From Ruminococcus flavefaciens (GTDB taxonomy: Bacteria; Bacillota; Clostridia; Oscillospirales; Ruminococcaceae), in NCBI GenBank assembly GCA_002371825.1, contig DFHF01000033.1, forward strand, positions 31,644-40,607: 8,964 nucleotides of DNA, given 5' to 3'. The position numbers and the translations under genes are program-made. Shown piece after piece: positions 6,097 to 8,964 of the stretch; the first letter of the stretch is position 1, and every line of letters begins with the position of its first letter. The notes under the pieces are model-generated. The model worked only from the letters and a program-made list of their open reading frames with translations. It was not told the origin of the DNA and did no database searches.

Positions 6097-6124
6097 ATAT
6101 ACAATAATAAATATCTTTTGTCAA
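6096..6124 (-). promoter_or_regulatory. Sigma-A type promoter for DUF4250-dockerin genes
   Basis: On the - strand TTGACA (6119-6124), 17-nt spacer, TATATT (6096-6101). The stretch upstream of the -35 box is A/T-rich with A and T runs (about 6125-6165), possibly an UP-like element. Confidence 0.78.
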
Positions 6125-6170
6125 TGATTTGTATGAAATATTAAAAAACAATTTTTTGTAAATAAGTATT

Positions 6171-6210
6171 AGAAAATAACAAATGCCTTCGCATTTATCT
6201 GTGAAGGCAT
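6171..6210 (-). terminator. Terminator of the four-helix membrane protein gene
   Basis: Perfect 8-bp stem ATGCCTTC / GAAGGCAT (6203-6210 with 6183-6190), 12-nt loop, followed on the - strand by TTGTTATTTTCT. It begins 8 nt past the stop codon. A second, mutually exclusive hairpin AAATGC-GAAG-GCATTT (6191-6196 with 6181-6186) shares the downstream arm and also precedes the T-rich tail. Confidence 0.72.
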
Positions 6211-6217
6211 AAGAGTA

Positions 6218-6829
6218 CTATTTTGTTTTATTTGTCAGATCCGGAAAAGTGAGCTCGTCCATGGCATTGGACTGAGTGCGTTTCAGTCTGTTATATTCAC
6301 ATTGAAACTGATCTATCCTGACCTTCTGTTCCTCAGCTCTTTCGTTGAACAGCGGGAAGCCGTACTGCTCTTCAAGCCAGTGATATTTGAGATTTGTTTT
6401 GAAGCCTATGCCAGCCCCGGAAATTCCGAAAATATTATAGAGCATAAATGTCCAGAATGCAATAGGAACACGGTCGAAGAAAGCACTATTCCGCTTATAT
6501 ATAAAATAGGACAAATTTAATATAAGGAATATTATCATTAATATTGCGGAAAGATCATGCTGTTTAAGGCATATTCTGGTAGAAAGGAAAAGTGTTAACG
6601 GCGCTATGATAATTGCATCAATGAGCAGCAGAATATAACTTGGTGCGAGTGGTTCAGCGCCTGCCTTCATTATAATATTAGCATCAACTCCGAGGCATAC
6701 AAGATTTGTGAAGCTGTAGAGCAGCAGAAGGAGGCTTGAAGCAATATAATAATAAAAAAGAACACAGTAGGTTTTTTTGCATTTCTTTAGTGAAGCATAG
6801 TTTGCTGTCAATTCAAATTTTGTATCCAT
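6218..6829 (-). CDS. Four-helix membrane protein of unknown function
   Basis: A 203-residue protein with no family I can name. The N-terminus (1-21) is short and basic (KKCKK). Predicted membrane helices are at about 22-45, 63-83, 93-111 and 121-143, giving both ends in the cytoplasm. The last 60 residues form a charged tail with the local motif WLEEQYGFPLFNERAEEQK (151-169), which looks more constrained than the rest, then a likely helix RIDQFQCEYNRLKRTQ. No signal peptide, metal site or catalytic motif is seen. The start is supported by GGAGGG at 6837-6842, 7 nt before ATG, and by a consensus promoter just upstream. It has its own terminator, so it is probably monocistronic. AT-rich with many ATA and AGA codons. 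Confidence 0.75.
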   Translation of the reverse strand: MDTKFELTANYASLKKCKKTYCVLFYYYIASSLLLLLYSFTNLVCLGVDANIIMKAGAEPLAPSYILLLIDAIIIAPLTLFLSTRICLKQHDLSAILMIIFLILNLSYFIYKRNSAFFDRVPIAFWTFMLYNIFGISGAGIGFKTNLKYHWLEEQYGFPLFNERAEEQKVRIDQFQCEYNRLKRTQSNAMDELTFPDLTNKTK

Positions 6830-6850
6830 AGAACATCCCTCCTTATTTTT

Positions 6851-6879
6851 ATTATATCATTATAACAATTCAATGTCAA
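6851..6879 (-). promoter_or_regulatory. Consensus sigma-A promoter for the membrane protein gene
   Basis: On the - strand TTGACA (6874-6879), exactly 17 nt, TATAAT (6851-6856): a full match to consensus. The start of transcription should be near 6844, which puts the AAGGAGGG site (6837-6844) at the very 5' end of the mRNA and leaves a leader of only about 15 nt. Confidence 0.88.
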
Positions 6880-6894
6880 TACATAAAGTCGATT

Positions 6895-6930
6895 ATTACA
6901 GAATTGTAATGTGTATGATATCAGATCATA
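6895..6930. promoter_or_regulatory. Two inverted repeats in the divergent intergenic region
   Basis: ATTACA-GAAT-TGTAAT (6895-6910, 6-4-6) and TATGAT-ATCAG-ATCATA (6914-6930, 6-5-6) lie 3 nt apart, upstream of the -35 box of the leftward promoter. Both have the size and symmetry of dimeric regulator sites. I cannot assign a regulator. Confidence 0.45.
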
Positions 6931-6977
6931 TGAGTATGTTTTTAGTGATAAAGGTATTATTAGCACAAATGGCATTT

Positions 6978-7075
6978 GTTAACCGCAGTTAGCCTAAGAT
7001 TGTTAGTATCGTAAAACAAACCTATATAAAATTTGTATAAAAACAACAAAAAATATATGCCGATTTAGGCTAAAT
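6978..7075. promoter_or_regulatory. Repeated TTAG(C/G)CTAA sites upstream of the hydC promoter
   Basis: TTAGCCTAA at 6989-6997 and its exact reverse complement TTAGGCTAA at 7065-7073. The second is the centre of a 13-bp palindrome ATTTAG-G-CTAAAT (7063-7075). Also GTTAAC at 6978 and GTTAGC at 6988 are 10 bp apart, one helical turn. These look like binding sites upstream of the hydrogenase promoter. A weak promoter-like TTGTTA-17-TATATA (7000-7028) lies between them. Confidence 0.45.
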
Positions 7076-7079
7076 TAGA

Positions 7080-7095
7080 AATAGAAATTTCTATT
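7080..7095. promoter_or_regulatory. 16-bp perfect palindrome over the hydC -35 region
   Basis: AATAGAAATTTCTATT is identical to its reverse complement. It covers the place of the -35 hexamer (7082-7087) and half of the spacer, so a protein bound here would block RNA polymerase. Strong operator candidate; regulator unknown. Confidence 0.55.
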
Positions 7096-7110
7096 AATAT
7101 ATGGTATAAT
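7082..7110 (+). promoter_or_regulatory. Extended -10 promoter for hydC-hydB
   Basis: TATAAT at 7105-7110 with TGG before it (extended -10), and TAGAAA (4 of 6 matches to consensus) 17 nt upstream at 7082-7087. Transcription would start near 7117, giving a leader of about 95 nt. Confidence 0.7.
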
Positions 7111-7132
7111 ACATAAAGATATGTGGAGTGTA

Positions 7133-7160
7133 ATATGTGCTCACTGTATCGCATATTTTT
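7133..7160 (+). promoter_or_regulatory. Possible attenuator hairpin in the hydC leader
   Basis: ATATGTG / CGCATAT (7133-7139 with 7150-7156, one T-G pair), 10-nt loop, followed by TTTTT (7156-7160). Mostly A-T pairs, so weak; it may act as a leaky terminator. ATATGTG also occurs as a direct repeat at 7119-7125. Confidence 0.35.
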
Positions 7161-7211
7161 ATGACAGTCATTGTTACATTTTTCACATTTAAAATCAAGG
7201 AGGTTCATCTA

Positions 7212-7706
7212 ATGAATTCAGCTAAATCAACTGTTCCTTTCAAGGGTACTCCTGAGCAGGAGGCACAGCTTCTCAAAGTAATCGAAGAGAAGAAGAGTGA
7301 TAAGGGCGCACTTATGCCCATCCTTCAGAAGGCTCAGGAAATCTATGGCTACCTTCCTATTGAGGTTCAGGCCATTATTTCCGACAAAACTGGCATCCCG
7401 CTTGAGAAGATCTACGGCGTTGTTACCTTCTACGCTCAGTTCTCTCTCTATCCGAAGGGCGAATATACTATCTCAGTCTGTCTTGGTACAGCCTGCTACG
7501 TTAAGGGCTCCGGTGATATTTATAACAAGCTTCAGGAAAAGCTCGGGATCGGCGGAGGAGAATGCACATCTGACGGTAAGTTCTCTCTCGACGCTTGCCG
7601 CTGCATAGGTGCTTGCGGACTTGCTCCCGTTCTCACAGTCAATGAGGATGTTTACGGTCGTCTTACTGTTGACGATGTTGACAAGATCATTGCAAAATAC
7701 GCCTGA
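7212..7706 (+). CDS. hydC: NuoE-like [2Fe-2S] subunit of the electron-bifurcating [FeFe]-hydrogenase (HydC)
   Basis: A 164-residue protein of the NuoE/HydC family. Residues about 15-85 form the helical N-terminal part (ALMPILQKAQEIYGYLP, VTFYAQFSLYPKG). A thioredoxin-like domain follows with the [2Fe-2S] cysteines C90, C95, C131 and C135 in CLGTAC and CIGAC. It would pass electrons in a complex with HydB and HydA that couples NADH and reduced ferredoxin to H2 formation. AAGGAGG at 7197-7203, 8 nt before ATG 7212, fixes the start; the frame is open back to a GTG at 7137 but those residues do not fit the family. hydB starts 31 nt after the stop. Codon use points to strong expression. A NuoE of another NADH-linked enzyme (e.g. 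formate dehydrogenase or HndA) remains possible, as hydA is not in view. Confidence 0.87.
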   Translation: MNSAKSTVPFKGTPEQEAQLLKVIEEKKSDKGALMPILQKAQEIYGYLPIEVQAIISDKTGIPLEKIYGVVTFYAQFSLYPKGEYTISVCLGTACYVKGSGDIYNKLQEKLGIGGGECTSDGKFSLDACRCIGACGLAPVLTVNEDVYGRLTVDDVDKIIAKYA

Positions 7707-7737
7707 TCACATATAATATCATTTAGGAGGTTAACTT

Positions 7738-8964
7738 ATGAAGACTCTTGAAGAACTCAAGGTTGTCAGAGACAGCATGGAGGGCGAAGTAGCTCTCAGA
7801 ACCCATGGCAATGCTTCTTCAAAATATGAAAGACACGTTCTTGTCTGTGGAGGTACAGGATGTACTTCTTCCGGCTCACCTAAGATCATTGAGGAGCTCG
7901 AGAAGGAATTCGCAGAGAAAGGACTTACAGATAAGGTACAGATCGTAAAGACCGGTTGTTTCGGCCTTTGTGAAAGAGGACCTATCATGATCGTTTACCC
8001 AGAGGGCTCTTTCTATTCCCGTGTTAAGGTAGAAGAGATCCCCCGCATCGTTGATGAGCACCTCATCGGCGGCAATCCTGTAAAGGAATTCCTCTATGAG
8101 GAAACTGTTGCCGGCGACGAGATAAAGTCACTTGATGATACCTCATTCTATAAAAAGCAGCACCGTGTAGCTCTCAGAAACTGCGGTGTTATAAATCCTG
8201 AAAACATCAACGAGTACATAGGCCGTCACGGTTATGAGGCTCTCGGCAAGGTCCTCACAACTATGACTCCTGAGGATGTTATCCAGACTATCCTTGATTC
8301 TGGTCTCCGTGGACGTGGAGGCGGCGGATTCCCCACAGGTATGAAGTGGAAGCTCGCAAGAAACATCGTTCCCGATGCAGATCAGAAGTACGTTTGCTGT
8401 AACGCTGACGAGGGAGACCCGGGTGCATTCATGGACCGTTCAGTACTCGAGGGTGATCCCCACGTTGTACTTGAGGCTATGGCTATCGCTGGTTACGCTA
8501 TCGGCGCAACACAGGGCTATATCTACGTTCGTGCTGAGTATCCTATCGCTGTTGAGCGTCTTAATATCGCTATCAAGCAGGCTCGTGAGACAGGTATGCT
8601 CGGTCAGAACATCTTCGGTACAGATTTCAGCTTCGATATCGATCTTCGTCTCGGTGCCGGAGCATTCGTATGCGGCGAGGAGACAGCTCTTATGACATCT
8701 ATCGAGGGCAACCGTGGTGAGCCCCGTCCGAGACCTCCTTTCCCTGCAGAAAAAGGTCTCTATCAGAAGCCTACTATCCTCAACAATGTTGAGACATATG
8801 CTAACATCCCCCAGATCATCCTCAACGGTGCAGAGTGGTTCGCATCAATGGGTACAGAGAAGTCCAAGGGTACTAAGGTATTCGCTCTCGGCGGAAAGAT
8901 CAAGAACACCGGACTCGTTGAAGTACCTATGGGTACAACACTCCGTGAAGTTATCGAGGAGATC
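7738..8964 (+). CDS. hydB: NuoF-like flavoprotein subunit of the bifurcating hydrogenase (HydB), N-terminal 409 residues; 3' end outside window
   Basis: An uninterrupted frame from ATG 7738 to the window edge; AGGAGG at 7725-7730 lies 7 nt before it. Residues about 30-110 are a thioredoxin-like [2Fe-2S] domain with C37, C42, C74 and C78 (CGGTGC, CFGLC). From about 150 on comes the NuoF core: GLRGRGGGGFPTGMKW at 189-204 for FMN/NADH binding, NADEGDPGAFMDR at 222-234, GAGAFVCGEETALM at 306-319 and EGNRGEPRPRPPFP after it. The SCGxCxPC iron-sulfur site and any C-terminal ferredoxin domain lie beyond the window. The fused N-terminal [2Fe-2S] domain sets HydB apart from plain NuoF. It carries the flavin where NADH is oxidised and electrons are split or merged. 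hydA is expected next. Confidence 0.92.
   Translation, partial: MKTLEELKVVRDSMEGEVALRTHGNASSKYERHVLVCGGTGCTSSGSPKIIEELEKEFAEKGLTDKVQIVKTGCFGLCERGPIMIVYPEGSFYSRVKVEEIPRIVDEHLIGGNPVKEFLYEETVAGDEIKSLDDTSFYKKQHRVALRNCGVINPENINEYIGRHGYEALGKVLTTMTPEDVIQTILDSGLRGRGGGGFPTGMKWKLARNIVPDADQKYVCCNADEGDPGAFMDRSVLEGDPHVVLEAMAIAGYAIGATQGYIYVRAEYPIAVERLNIAIKQARETGMLGQNIFGTDFSFDIDLRLGAGAFVCGEETALMTSIEGNRGEPRPRPPFPAEKGLYQKPTILNNVETYANIPQIILNGAEWFASMGTEKSKGTKVFALGGKIKNTGLVEVPMGTTLREVIEEI

Noticed and set aside
6125..6165. A-run/T-run pair (AAAAAACAATTTTTT) as a terminator.
   Set aside because: It has only A-T pairs with a 3-nt loop, far too weak; more likely an A/T-rich element upstream of the DUF4250 promoter.
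6976..6993. Rex redox-repressor site before hydC, from the half-site TTGTTAA at 6976-6982.
   Set aside because: The matching half TTAACAA is absent at the right spacing (the sequence there is AGTTAGC).
7137..7211. GTG start at 7137 for hydC.
   Set aside because: It has no ribosome site, the added residues do not fit the NuoE family, and AAGGAGG sits 8 nt before ATG 7212.
7731..8061. Minus-strand open frames opposite hydB.
   Set aside because: The hydB frame is continuous and carries all NuoF/HydB motifs; these frames are shadows.

Overview
The window looks like a chromosomal segment from an anaerobic, plant-fibre-degrading Clostridium-class Firmicute, most likely a Ruminococcus (R. albus / R. 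flavefaciens group). This placement is inferred from four things. The gene order rpmA-obg followed by Mini-III RNase is typical of Firmicutes. There is a secreted protein with a C-terminal dockerin. The first subunits of an electron-bifurcating [FeFe]-hydrogenase are present. Strong GGAGG ribosome sites and sigma-A type promoters occur throughout. No mobile element, CRISPR array, tRNA or rRNA gene was seen.

Left part (1-3142, all +): the end of rpmA (ribosomal protein L27), a hairpin-plus-T-run terminator or attenuator, then a tightly packed set of obg, mrnC (Mini-III RNase), an unassigned P-loop kinase-like gene and yebC. obg and mrnC are 1 nt apart, mrnC and the kinase gene overlap by 8 nt, and the kinase gene and yebC are 16 nt apart, so they are probably one transcript. 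Three of these products act on ribosome assembly, rRNA maturation or translation.

Middle (3143-4413, +): a probable terminator, a GNAT acetyltransferase gene, then mntP (Mn2+ exporter) with its own TTGACC-17-TATAAT promoter and a strong hairpin terminator that also serves the convergent gene on the other strand.

Middle right (4414-6879, all -): a secreted protein of four InlB/Listeria-Bacteroides type beta repeats ending in a dockerin. A 57-codon DUF4250-type gene lies 30 nt upstream of it and is probably co-transcribed from a promoter at 6096-6124 through a structured leader of about 108 nt. Further right is a four-helix membrane protein of unknown role with a consensus sigma-A promoter and an unusually short leader.

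Right (6880-8964): a palindrome-rich divergent intergenic region of about 380 nt, then hydC (NuoE-like) and the first 409 codons of hydB (NuoF-like). The latter runs off the window; hydA is expected beyond it. These would encode the NADH- and ferredoxin-linked H2-forming hydrogenase that reoxidises reductant from sugar fermentation.

I see no clearly undescribed multi-gene system. The best leads are the small DUF4250 gene with its leader next to the dockerin gene, the palindromes at the hydC promoter, and the unassigned kinase inside the obg-yebC cluster.
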